A stretch of 63,790 nt of DNA from Clostridiales bacterium (GTDB lineage Bacteria; Bacillota; Clostridia; Christensenellales; Aristaeellaceae). The notes below the pieces were generated by a model that saw only the letters and a program-made list of their open reading frames with translations, did not search any database and had not been told where the DNA came from. A program made the translations under genes and the position numbers. Of the stretch, positions 45,423 through 52,616 are shown piece after piece. The DNA is taken from the NCBI GenBank assembly GCA_015056205.1, contig SVGS01000021.1, forward strand, positions 1 to 63,790, written 5' to 3'. Numbering within the stretch: the first letter of the stretch is position 1; each line of letters opens with the position of its first letter.

Positions 45423-45806
45423 TTAGTCTCCGCCCGGTCGCTCAAGCACCTCCAGCGCCTGCCTGTAAAACCTTACTTCTTCCCGCAGCTGCTCCAGCGC
45501 CTTTTTCTCCTCTTCCTGCTTCCGCTCGATCTTCTCAATCTCGTTCCGGTCTGATGCCGCTGTTTCGCGCAATTCCCACAGAATTCTCTCCGTATCGGCG
45601 TTTTCCGCCTTTTCTTCCAGCATCCGGCAGATCGTATGATAGGTTTCCACCTGTCCCCGGGCATAATAGACCCAGTGGATCAGATCCTCCCGGGAGATCA
45701 GCATATGCTCCCCGCCGATCTTCGCGATTTCCCATTCGATCTCGTTCTGCAGGTGTTCCGCTTTCTCGGAAAAGAAGCGGTAAAGCGCCTCTTGCTGCTT
45801 CGTCAT
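45423..45806 (-). CDS. Small coiled-coil protein of unknown function
   Basis: About 127 residues; the ATG at 45806 has CAGGAG upstream. The C-terminal half is a strong coiled coil (NEIEKIERKQEEEKKALEQL...). The N-terminal half has aromatic and charged helices (ALYRFFSEKAEHLQNEIEWE, HWVYYARGQVETYHT). No signal peptide or membrane segment. I do not recognise a family. Confidence 0.6.
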   Translation of the reverse strand: MTKQQEALYRFFSEKAEHLQNEIEWEIAKIGGEHMLISREDLIHWVYYARGQVETYHTICRMLEEKAENADTERILWELRETAASDRNEIEKIERKQEEEKKALEQLREEVRFYRQALEVLERPGGD

Positions 45807-45905
45807 TTTTCCACTCCTGTTCATCTGTCACGGATCATCCGGCGGAACCGGAAGATCGTCCTCTGTTTTCCTGTATCATTATCTCATATCAGATGCTCCG
45901 TTTTT

Positions 45906-46199
45906 TCAGCATCCCGCGTGTTGCCGTTTCAGTTCACAGGTCGTATTCTGCACGGCATCTATAAATTCACGCAGTCCGCCATAATCCGGCGGATACTTCA
46001 ATTCCACTTCAATGTTAACTTCAATATTCCATGCAATATCTTCAGGCTCCACAAAGCCTCTGTGAAAATCGTCCCCGTGGATTACATACACCGTTTTATG
46101 TGTCTGCCGAACCAGATGTTTTGCGTAAGCATTTGTGAAAGTGGTTTTTCCGCATCCGCATGCTCCGGAAACAAAAAAGTCTTTGACATCACTTGTCAC
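45906..46199 (-). pseudogene. Truncated P-loop kinase-like fragment
   Basis: A 97-codon frame starting at GTG 46199, overlapping the GNAT stop by 11 bases. It has a Walker A loop (SGACGCGKTTFTNAYAKHL) and YVIHGDDFHRGFVEPED, the start of AAA/zeta-like small-molecule kinases that usually reach about 180 residues. After the PED segment the sequence switches to an unrelated tail (YPPDYGGLREFIDAVQNTT), so a deletion has probably fused two gene pieces. The lid and nucleotide-binding ends are lost. Confidence 0.55.
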
Positions 46200-46731
46200 C
46201 CTTTCCGGGCAATGCCTTTGAGAAATACAGAATCAGATCATCATCAACTGTGCAGACGGTCTCATACTGGACACATTGCTTATCCTGATACCAGACGCCT
46301 GAACCGTCCGGAACATACCCACGCCTGACATACATGCGCTGGGCAGTGCCATATTCTTTACATACTCCAACACCCAAACATACAGTATCCGCATAATCTG
46401 CGGCAACTTGTTCGGCTGTATCCATCAGTTTATTGCCAATTCCTTTCCGCTGGTACTTCTGCAGTACGCTGAAGTCAACAATGATCGGCCAGCCTTTCCC
46501 CTTGAACGGTCCTTCTCGAACTGTCAGGTACAAATACACATAACCGGCGGGGCATCCCTCGTATACCGCTGTCAGGGCAATACATTTCCCTTCAGCCTGG
46601 TCCTTCATTCTCATCTGATATCCAGCAATATCCGGATGCCATCCCTGAGCAGTGTATTCCTTTACAAAAACCGGACCGTCTGCTTCTTCCATTGTACGGA
46701 TCACAAGCTTATCATCTCTGTAATAAATCAT
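46189..46731 (-). CDS. GNAT-family acetyltransferase
   Basis: About 180 residues from the ATG at 46731 (AGGAG upstream). Acetyl-CoA motif: VLQKYQRKGIGNKLMDTAE. The C-terminal half contains GTAQRMYVRRGYVPDGSGVWY, common in uncharacterised clostridial GNATs. Its stop overlaps the start of the kinase fragment. Acceptor unknown. It follows the tandem-GNAT gene by 23 bases and is probably co-transcribed with it. Confidence 0.8.
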   Translation of the reverse strand: MIYYRDDKLVIRTMEEADGPVFVKEYTAQGWHPDIAGYQMRMKDQAEGKCIALTAVYEGCPAGYVYLYLTVREGPFKGKGWPIIVDFSVLQKYQRKGIGNKLMDTAEQVAADYADTVCLGVGVCKEYGTAQRMYVRRGYVPDGSGVWYQDKQCVQYETVCTVDDDLILYFSKALPGKGDK

Positions 46732-46754
46732 TGGTTTCTCCTGCCCCCTCCGCA

Positions 46755-47657
46755 TCATCCATGGTTTGGTGATTTTACCATCGCCCTGCCATCAGCTGTT
46801 TCAAACCCATATTTCTCATACAGTCCGTGCGCATCCTTTGTCAGCAGAAGACCGCGAAGTCCGGCATATTCAGGCAACGAGACGATATGCGACACCAGTG
46901 CCTTTCCAAGTCCCCGATGCCGGCAATCCGGATCAATAACCACATCGGCAAGGTAATAAGTGGTTGCGAAGTCACTGATCACCCGGGCAAACCCTGCCAG
47001 TTTTTGCTCGTTAATAAGGTAAATACCGTAGCAGGAAGAGTTGTCCATAGATTTACGAATCTGTTCTTTAGATCGTTTGTTCGCCCAGTAAGTTGTTTTC
47101 AGGAGCCGGATAACTTCATCAATACTGATCTGGTCAGCACCCTCAACAATCCGGAAATCCATCTTTCCCTGTTCCGGCAATATAATTTTCATATAGCCAC
47201 AGGTAAAAGGAAAGAAATCAAACTTCTCCATGCCCGTATGAACAGCGCCGTAACGTTCATACCACTTTCGGAGTACAGTATTTTCCTCCACGATGCTCAG
47301 ATTTATCACAGTGCAATCCTGCTCTCCGGCAGTTTTTATCGCATGATGAAGCAGTCTTCCGCCAATTCCTCTGTGCCGAAATTCCGGAAGCACGGAGAGG
47401 TTTCCCAGTTCGCATTCATTTCTATCCCGAAGCAGTAAAGAATAATAACCGCAAATTCTGCCGTCTTCTTCATACAGATACATAAATCTGTGTTCACTTT
47501 CCATCTGCCAGATTAGCCTTTCTTCTGTTGTGGCAAAAGCTGTAAAGCGCGGTGCGTTTTCCCTGGTAAAGCCAAACTCATCCGCAACAGTCTGAAAGCT
47601 TTTCCTGATCAACTCCGCACAGGCGGATAGTTCTTCACGTCTGACTTCTCTGATCAT
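46755..47657 (-). CDS. Tandem GNAT acetyltransferase (two domains)
   Basis: 300 residues. First domain about 1-155 with LSVLPEFRHRGIGGRLLHHA; second about 165-300 with VVIDPDCRHRGLGKALVSHI and the KYGFE end. Both keep the R-x-x-G-x-G/A acetyl-CoA loop, so both could be active. Such double GNATs occur in antibiotic and amine acetylation, but the substrate is not known. It begins just after the hairpin leader element at 47658-47725. Confidence 0.82.
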   Translation of the reverse strand: MIREVRREELSACAELIRKSFQTVADEFGFTRENAPRFTAFATTEERLIWQMESEHRFMYLYEEDGRICGYYSLLLRDRNECELGNLSVLPEFRHRGIGGRLLHHAIKTAGEQDCTVINLSIVEENTVLRKWYERYGAVHTGMEKFDFFPFTCGYMKIILPEQGKMDFRIVEGADQISIDEVIRLLKTTYWANKRSKEQIRKSMDNSSCYGIYLINEQKLAGFARVISDFATTYYLADVVIDPDCRHRGLGKALVSHIVSLPEYAGLRGLLLTKDAHGLYEKYGFETADGRAMVKSPNHG

Positions 47658-47725
47658 CGTAGTCCCTCCCTCTCAAAGACAAAACCGCTTACCTGTCAGA
47701 GATAAGCAACCGGATCTGTGGTATC
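47658..47725 (-). promoter_or_regulatory. Repeated hairpin leader, copy A
   Basis: The minus strand reads GCTTA-TCTCTGACAGG-TAAGC followed by GGTTTTG, then GAGGGAGGG and the ATG of the tandem GNAT. A second copy with the same core (CCGCTTACCTGTCAGAGATAA on plus) lies ahead of the HAD gene at 50610-50677. It may terminate the sir2 transcript or control the gene after it. The stretch 47726-47865 between this element and sir2 holds no gene I can support. Confidence 0.55.
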
Positions 47726-47865
47726 ATCAAGCTCCGGGATAGCCCGCAGATTCCTGCCACACTTCTGCATATTGATGGGTATGCGGCTTCCCGAATGCCG
47801 GTCTGGTAAACTCTTTCCAGTTCATCCGGGAGTTCCCGGCAGCGGAAATCCGCCCCGAAGTTTCT

Positions 47866-48603
47866 TCATTGCGTTTCACCTGCCTGGAGTCCTTCAAACA
47901 CTTCCGCCACATTTCCGCGGATCAGAAGCTCCGCCTTTTCATCAGCAGGTATCGGCTCCTTATTGATGACCACCAGATGCTTCCCCCGGAAGTCTTCGAT
48001 AAACGAGGCTGCCGGCTCCACGGAAAGGGATGTGCCGGCAATAATCAACGTATCGGCATTTGTAATTTCTCGCCTTGCGCCGATACACACATATTTCTCC
48101 AACGGTTCCCCGTACAGCACCACATTGGGCTTGATCACTCCGCCGCATTCGCAGCGGGGAATTCCTTCGGTTTGTAATATGTCTTCCATGGAATACAGCG
48201 CATTGCATTCCATGCAATAATTTTCGTGGACATTTCCGTGAAGCTCGTATACCCGGATGTTACCAGCTTTCTTATGCAGTCCATCAATGTTCTGTGTGAC
48301 AATCCCACGCAGCTTATCCTGCTTTTCCAGTTTATAAAGATATCGGTGAGCAGCATTCGGCTCTGCATCCGGAAACAGCATATGCTTTCTGTAAAACCGA
48401 AAGAACGCTTCCGTTTGCAAAAAGAAGAAAGTGTTGCTGAGAATCATCTCCGGTTCTATATCGTCTTCCTTCCCGGCATACAGTCCATCTTCAGAACGAA
48501 AGTCCGGAATCCCACTTGCAGTTGAAACGCCGGCCCCGCCAAAGAAAACGATCCTCCTGGAGGAAGCAATAATCTCCCGAAGCCGGTCAATCTCCGTATT
48601 CAT
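47866..48603 (-). CDS. Sir2-family NAD-dependent protein deacylase
   Basis: About 245 residues. GAGVSTASGIPDFRSEDGLY (NAD site), TQNIDGLHKKAG, catalytic His in YELHGNVHENYC, zinc knuckle CMEC then CECG, and IIAGTSLSV. It removes acyl groups from lysines using NAD. The frame is open for 48 codons upstream, but those codons read through an ATPase relic; a run of five ATGs after GAGG at 48603-48617 holds the true start. It lies amid several GNAT acetyltransferase genes. Confidence 0.88.
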   Translation of the reverse strand: MNTEIDRLREIIASSRRIVFFGGAGVSTASGIPDFRSEDGLYAGKEDDIEPEMILSNTFFFLQTEAFFRFYRKHMLFPDAEPNAAHRYLYKLEKQDKLRGIVTQNIDGLHKKAGNIRVYELHGNVHENYCMECNALYSMEDILQTEGIPRCECGGVIKPNVVLYGEPLEKYVCIGARREITNADTLIIAGTSLSVEPAASFIEDFRGKHLVVINKEPIPADEKAELLIRGNVAEVFEGLQAGETQ

Positions 48604-48647
48604 CATCATCATCATCCTCGATCTGCGCGATGGCAGCGTATGCCTAC

Positions 48648-48848
48648 ATGTCTGTGGTAATCGCTTTCCCCGTATCCATTGAAAGATTCTGAAGAATCCA
48701 CGACTTCCCAACCTGTCTGGCTCCACGCAGCACAAGTGGTTGATCAATCCCCCTGTCCGTCCAGATCCAGTCCCTGATTCTCATTTGTATCATAATGCGG
48801 TAATAAGGTGAAATCAATTAAAATCACGCATTTTTTATAAATTATGTG
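48648..48848 (-). pseudogene. Deletion-derived relic of the AAA/DUF4143 ATPase gene start
   Basis: Three collinear blocks match the intact ATPase gene and its upstream region: 48648-48696 with 55521-55569, 48690-48736 with 55671-55717, and 48738-48848 with 55777-55887 (the last with equal length). The Walker A segment LVLRGARQVGKSWIL survives, but the start codon is deleted and a TAG follows TGKAITTDM. The first deletion spans exactly one interval between two AGAATCC copies (108 bases) in the intact gene. Confidence 0.8.
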
Positions 48849-48904
48849 ATTGTATGGTTCTCGAAACACCCTGCGTCTGACAGGATCGATTCACTCACGA
48901 TCTG

Positions 48905-49222
48905 TCATTTCTTCCGTAGAATATCCAACGTGTGGTGCGCCGCACCGATTAAATCCTGCCGTTCATAGACTGCGAAGTGATAATCCATCCATTTGGCAAA
49001 AGTGTCATCATCCATAGCGTCAATCGTTTCCCACATATAGTTTGTCGCACCGTCTGTTGCTGTCAGTTTGATTCGTTCCACTGGGAATTCAGCATTCAGA
49101 GAAGCTATATCCTCTGTACGGACCAGATCAAACAGGTCTGATGGTTCGCTGACACAGTGCCAGTTCGGTGTGATCATGCACTGATCTGTTACGTATTGCA
49201 GATTGTTCTCCTGTAATCTCTC
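48905..49222 (-). pseudogene. C-terminal relic of a SAM-dependent methyltransferase-like gene
   Basis: About 105 codons, in frame with and directly behind the stop of the upstream GNAT gene: LQENNLQYVTDQCMITPNW, LFDLVRTEDIASLNAEFP, then DDTFAKWMDYHFAVYERQDL and HHTLDILRK. This resembles the last third of class I methyltransferases found in clostridia; the SAM-binding part is gone. The ATG at 49177 lacks a good ribosome site. Family assignment is from memory and moderate. Confidence 0.45.
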
Positions 49223-49225
49223 TTC

Positions 49226-49783
49226 TCATCTTCTGATCTCCCGGATCATATAATACTCGTTCAGCAGTTTACCGTTCTTCAGGCGGATAGCGTTCGGCTT
49301 AATTCCGACGATCCGGAATCCCATTTTCTCATACAAGGCTCTTGCCCGGGTATTACCTTCCACAAATTCCAGTTCCATCTGCAGTATGTTTTCGTTCTCC
49401 TCCGCAATCCGGATCAGTTCCTGAAACAGTCGCGTTCCGATGCCCTGATTCCAGTATTCCTTCAGCAGTGCAATCGCAACAGTTGCGCGATGCCTGGTTT
49501 TCATCCCGGTTTTCCAGACAATCTGGCAGTTCCCGGCCACTTTCCCTTCGACCAGGCAAACGAGCATCGTTTCATTTTCAGATGCATTGATCCGGTCAAA
49601 AAGCGCTTTCTCCCCCTCCGGCGTATATTTGCCGCATTCCTCAGGATAACGAAGAATAAACTCGGTTTCACCTGCGGAAATATACAGATAGTCGAGCATT
49701 CCCTGAATATCTTTGTCCTTTGGGCTTCTGATCAGAGCTTTTCTGCCGTCTTTTAGTGTGAATGCTATGTCCTGAATGATCAT
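49226..49783 (-). CDS. GNAT-family acetyltransferase (RimI/ribosomal type)
   Basis: About 185 residues; the ATG at 49783 follows GGGAGGG. Motif A: IALLKEYWNQGIGTRLFQEL; motif B: FVEGNTRARALYEKMGFRIVG, the classic N-x-x-A-x-x-L-Y-x-K-x-G-F of the RimI/Eis group. Substrate unknown. Its stop is in frame with the methyltransferase relic, so this locus has lost a neighbour. Confidence 0.83.
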   Translation of the reverse strand: MIIQDIAFTLKDGRKALIRSPKDKDIQGMLDYLYISAGETEFILRYPEECGKYTPEGEKALFDRINASENETMLVCLVEGKVAGNCQIVWKTGMKTRHRATVAIALLKEYWNQGIGTRLFQELIRIAEENENILQMELEFVEGNTRARALYEKMGFRIVGIKPNAIRLKNGKLLNEYYMIREIRR

Positions 49784-49913
49784 TCTCTTTATCCCTCCCG
49801 GTCTTTCAGTTTTCTTCCAGGATTCGGAATCCTTCCCTGTAATCCTGTCCCAGAATCTCTTGGGTCTTTGCAAAATTATACTTCCAAAGCGCGGCCTCCT
49901 GTCCTGTTTGTCC

Positions 49914-50609
49914 TCACCGGATCAATTCCCTCAAATCATGTATTTTCAGATAATCGGTTTCCACGTCAGCATCCGGATTCGCTGCGATCAGGATCGGGGT
50001 CATACCCAAAGCTGCCGCGCCATCCAGGTTACGAACAACATCATCGATGAATACGGTTTCCTCAGCTGGGACGCCGCATTTGCTCAACGCATCAAGGTAG
50101 ATACGTTTATCCGGTTTGAATACACCGACAAAGCAGCTGAATGTAGTGAACGACAGATACTGCGAAACGCCGATATACTCCAGTTGCGGCTCGATACTCG
50201 GCCAGGTATCGGAGATAATGCCGAGCTGATATGTTCTGCTGAGTGTGCTCAATACTTCCGTGATTCCAGGATACGGGATATAGTTTTTCATGTTGCAGGC
50301 ACGGTCTCGTGCAATCTGTTCCCTTCCTGCTTCAGAAAGGCCGAGCTCCAACTGATCGGAGATGATGGAATAATAGTCAAAGAAGTTTTGGATTTCCGCT
50401 TCAACGTTCTGAACAAGATGACTCTGAGCAAGAAAGCGCAGGCCTTTGTCTCTTGCCCGCTGAATCTCCGCTTCAGTTCTCTGTTTCAGTTTTTCACCGG
50501 CCAGTTCCAGGAATTTGTTTGTAAACATCCAATCCCCGGAAGCAGGCATATCCAGTGTATATCCCACGTCGAAGAAGATCACTTTTTGATCCTTGAGAAT
50601 ATCAATCAT
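49914..50609 (-). CDS. HAD-superfamily hydrolase
   Basis: 231 residues. Motif I is FFDVGYTL (nucleophile Asp, but Gly where phosphatases have the second Asp), motif II is GIISDTWPS, the Lys is in VFKPDKRIY and motif IV is FIDDVVRNLDGA. The cap is C1-type helical. The change in motif I suggests a dehalogenase- or phosphonatase-like variant or an altered acid step. It begins just after leader copy B and the 34-codon gene. Confidence 0.8.
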   Translation of the reverse strand: MIDILKDQKVIFFDVGYTLDMPASGDWMFTNKFLELAGEKLKQRTEAEIQRARDKGLRFLAQSHLVQNVEAEIQNFFDYYSIISDQLELGLSEAGREQIARDRACNMKNYIPYPGITEVLSTLSRTYQLGIISDTWPSIEPQLEYIGVSQYLSFTTFSCFVGVFKPDKRIYLDALSKCGVPAEETVFIDDVVRNLDGAAALGMTPILIAANPDADVETDYLKIHDLRELIR

Positions 50610-50677
50610 GCCGTCCTCCCATTCATAAACAAAAGCCGCTTACCTGTCAGAGATAAGCGGCTGGATTTATGGTATGG
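50610..50677 (-). promoter_or_regulatory. Repeated hairpin leader, copy B (terminator-like)
   Basis: Stem GCCGCTTA (50635-50642) with TAAGCGGC (50654-50661), and on the minus strand TTTTG follows. GGGAGG and the HAD ATG come about 15 bases later. Copy A lies before the tandem GNAT gene. It ends the 34-codon transcript and may act as an attenuator for the HAD gene. Confidence 0.65.
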
Positions 50678-50687
50678 TTCTTCCGTA

Positions 50688-50792
50688 CTACGCTTCTCTG
50701 ATCTTTGGATGGTTGTATACAGCAGTCATGCGGACATATTTCACAGTGTTCGCAGAAACCGTCATAGCGGAAACAAATCCAAACCGAGTCAT
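50688..50792 (-). CDS. 34-residue protein with its own promoter and terminator
   Basis: ATG at 50792 after AAAGGAG (about eight bases away), 34 codons, stop at 50688. It starts MTRFGFVSAMTVSANTV and ends VYNHPKIREA: slightly basic, no membrane segment, no cysteine. A perfect TTGACA box lies 17 bases before a weak -10 upstream, and a terminator hairpin follows 27 bases after the stop. All parts of a small independent gene are present. It could instead be a leader peptide for the HAD gene. Confidence 0.5.
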   Translation of the reverse strand: MTRFGFVSAMTVSANTVKYVRMTAVYNHPKIREA

Positions 50793-50823
50793 AAGAAGCG
50801 CTCCTTTCAGAAAGATTGTGTTC

Positions 50824-50852
50824 AGCCTACTACAGAAGCCTCGCCATGTCAA
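50824..50852 (-). promoter_or_regulatory. Promoter of the 34-codon gene
   Basis: Minus strand TTGACA (plus 50847-50852, perfect), 17 bases, TAGGCT (plus 50824-50829, weak). The expected transcript starts about 25 bases before the ATG at 50792. The region 50853-51011 holds no gene that I can name. Confidence 0.5.
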
Positions 50853-51011
50853 GCGTTCGAAGGAACTCAAACCGGTCGTTATCGAATGATGGCAAGTTGT
50901 GCGCACTGAATTATTTTCCCTCCCCTTGTCTGGAAAAGCACACCACTTCAGGTTCCATAGAATTTGAATCGGGGGAAGAACCCATAAAGGGATATCCGGT
51001 TTCAATCATTC

Positions 51012-51091
51012 TTTGATCCCTTCGCCAAAAATCCCGCCATCAGCAAAGTGTTCCGGGAAATCGGGTATGCTGACGAGCTGGGTTCCGGCAT
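51012..51091 (+). pseudogene. 80-base fragment of an AlbA/HATPase gene
   Basis: Aligns without gaps to 58495-58574 inside the intact AlbA-type gene (74 of 80 bases by eye) and encodes the same FDPFAKNPAISKVFREIGYA segment, then leaves the frame. It is a scar of a second copy of that gene, joined to the relaxase-like tail that follows. Confidence 0.75.
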
Positions 51092-51104
51092 ACTCTTCAG
51101 CTTT

Positions 51105-51351
51105 TCAGGCTGAGCACGAGGAACAGATAATTATCCATAAGGCGGCTAAGAAGGTGTTTGATGCCCTGGGTGGTAAAATACCCAAGATAAAAGACTTGAA
51201 TGCCGAATATAGCACAGTTCTTTCTCAGAAACAGAAGGATTACGCGGATTATCGTGAATCAAGAAATAAAATGAGAGAGCTGCTGACCGTGAAGGCAAAT
51301 ATCGACACTGTTTCTGAACGAAAGGACAGAGATCGGGAGATTGTGCGCTAA
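51105..51351 (+). pseudogene. C-terminal tail of a relaxase-like mobilization protein
   Basis: An open frame encoding HEEQIIIHKAAKKVFDALGG, then PKIKDLNAEYSTVLSQKQKD and YADYRESRNKMRELLTVKAN, ending at a stop at 51349-51351. This charged helical pattern matches the C-terminal ends of MobL/Rlx-type relaxases of clostridial integrative elements; the catalytic N-terminus is absent. Family call is from memory. Confidence 0.5.
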
Positions 51352-51359
51352 CGAGGTCC

Positions 51360-51842
51360 CTACAAAATCTTCCGTAACATGATGATTTCATCCGTTCGAT
51401 AAGTCTCTTGAAATCCACATTGCAGAAACAGATGAATACCGGGATTGTCTATGGCAATATTGTCATACAATTCCGGTATTTTTTCGTTTTTGGCGTGTTC
51501 GCAAAGCAACTGAAGGCCGGCGTTGCCAAAGCCTTGTCTCCGGCTCTTGGCAGCGACAATAACATCTGCCAGGTAGATACCTTCATCAGGGTCGTAATGA
51601 TAGGCTACTTCTCCCACGAAAGACTTGCTTCTTCCAGTTGTAATATACCGATAGAACCGTTTGTTGGGATTCTGTACCCAAATATCGTACCACTCAGCCC
51701 ACTTTTCGCACGGAAATGGGATCGTTCCACCCCAGGCACGATTGTACTCCATCGTTTCGGGATCTGTCATCATGGCCTGCCGAAACCATAGATCCTCGAG
51801 ACGGGGCTTGTAGAAGAAGACGTCTATTCTGTTTTTCATCAT
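51360..51842 (-). CDS. GNAT-family acetyltransferase
   Basis: 160 residues. DVIVAAKSRRQGFGNAGLQL is the acetyl-CoA loop and DNIAIDNPGIHLFLQCGFQE the second motif. The WFRQAMMTDPETMEYNRAWGG opening occurs in a clostridial GNAT subgroup. The ribosome site is weak, and two small hairpins (GTGAC/GTCAC and TGCCTG/CAGGCA) lie upstream at 51850-51905. Confidence 0.8.
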   Translation of the reverse strand: MMKNRIDVFFYKPRLEDLWFRQAMMTDPETMEYNRAWGGTIPFPCEKWAEWYDIWVQNPNKRFYRYITTGRSKSFVGEVAYHYDPDEGIYLADVIVAAKSRRQGFGNAGLQLLCEHAKNEKIPELYDNIAIDNPGIHLFLQCGFQETYRTDEIIMLRKIL

Positions 51843-51962
51843 TTATCTCAATGCCTGCAGATATCAGGCAATCTTTCCTGTTTGTAGTGACGCAATTGTC
51901 ACGACCCTAGAATATCGCATCAAAAAAGTGGAAACAAGCGGTAAGTATGGTATCAGTTGATT

Positions 51963-52601
51963 CTATTCATAATACGCTACTGCAATCCCACCAATGCGCT
52001 TGGCAATCTCACGTCCGATGATTAAGCTGACCAGAAGTTTCCCATCCATACTGTATTCATAATCGATGATATTCTCCAATGCATGATTGGTCAAAAAACC
52101 TTCGTCCTCTTCCCGTTCCTCGTTCTGCCGTGCATACTCTTTCCCGATCATGTCAATGGTTTTGTTGATCAGATCGTCATCTACTACTTCTTCGTCATCT
52201 CCAAACAATTCATACAGGACAGAGCCGTATACATCCGGAGAAAAGCACCTGAAAACCAGGCAGTAAGTGCCTTCGTCCACATGTTCTCTGGTTAATGATT
52301 CGTATTCAGCATCTGTTAGTACAATTTCTCTGTTATTCCCAAAGCTGTATATCCAGTCGCGAAATCCGGAACTTATAGAATAATTCCTGAAGTCCTCTTC
52401 TGAGAGACCGTATTTTCCAATTAAGTATGCCCTGATATCAGTTCTTGATGCGTATGTTGACCTGATTTTCAGCGTTTTATAATACTTCCCGTCTTCTTTG
52501 TCGCTGCTGACTTTCTCAAGTCTTTCGTCTGCGGTATATACTTCATCAGAATTGTATTGATCCATGGGAAGCAGAATTTTCACGCCAAATGATCTGCTCA
52601 T
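51963..52601 (-). CDS. Unrecognised 212-residue acidic protein
   Basis: No motif I can name. It is soluble, with a mixed alpha/beta pattern: MSRSFGVKILLPMDQYNSDE, a FRCFSPDVYGSVLYELFGDD segment and an acidic stretch (NEEREEDEG) near 170. No cysteine pairs for metal and no P-loop. It lies 15 bases downstream of the 465-residue gene, so the two are co-transcribed and probably work together. Confidence 0.65.
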   Translation of the reverse strand: MSRSFGVKILLPMDQYNSDEVYTADERLEKVSSDKEDGKYYKTLKIRSTYASRTDIRAYLIGKYGLSEEDFRNYSISSGFRDWIYSFGNNREIVLTDAEYESLTREHVDEGTYCLVFRCFSPDVYGSVLYELFGDDEEVVDDDLINKTIDMIGKEYARQNEEREEDEGFLTNHALENIIDYEYSMDGKLLVSLIIGREIAKRIGGIAVAYYE

Positions 52602-52616
52602 GCTGCATTCCTCCTA

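Noticed and set aside
48604..48747. N-terminal extension of the Sir2 protein
   Set aside because: The extra 48 codons are translated from the ATPase relic in another frame; normal Sir2 length and the ribosome site support the start at or near 48603.
47681..50661. CRISPR or integron attC interpretation of the repeated hairpin
   Set aside because: Only two copies, 3 kb apart, with no spacers and without the conserved attC core sites; a leader or terminator repeat fits better.
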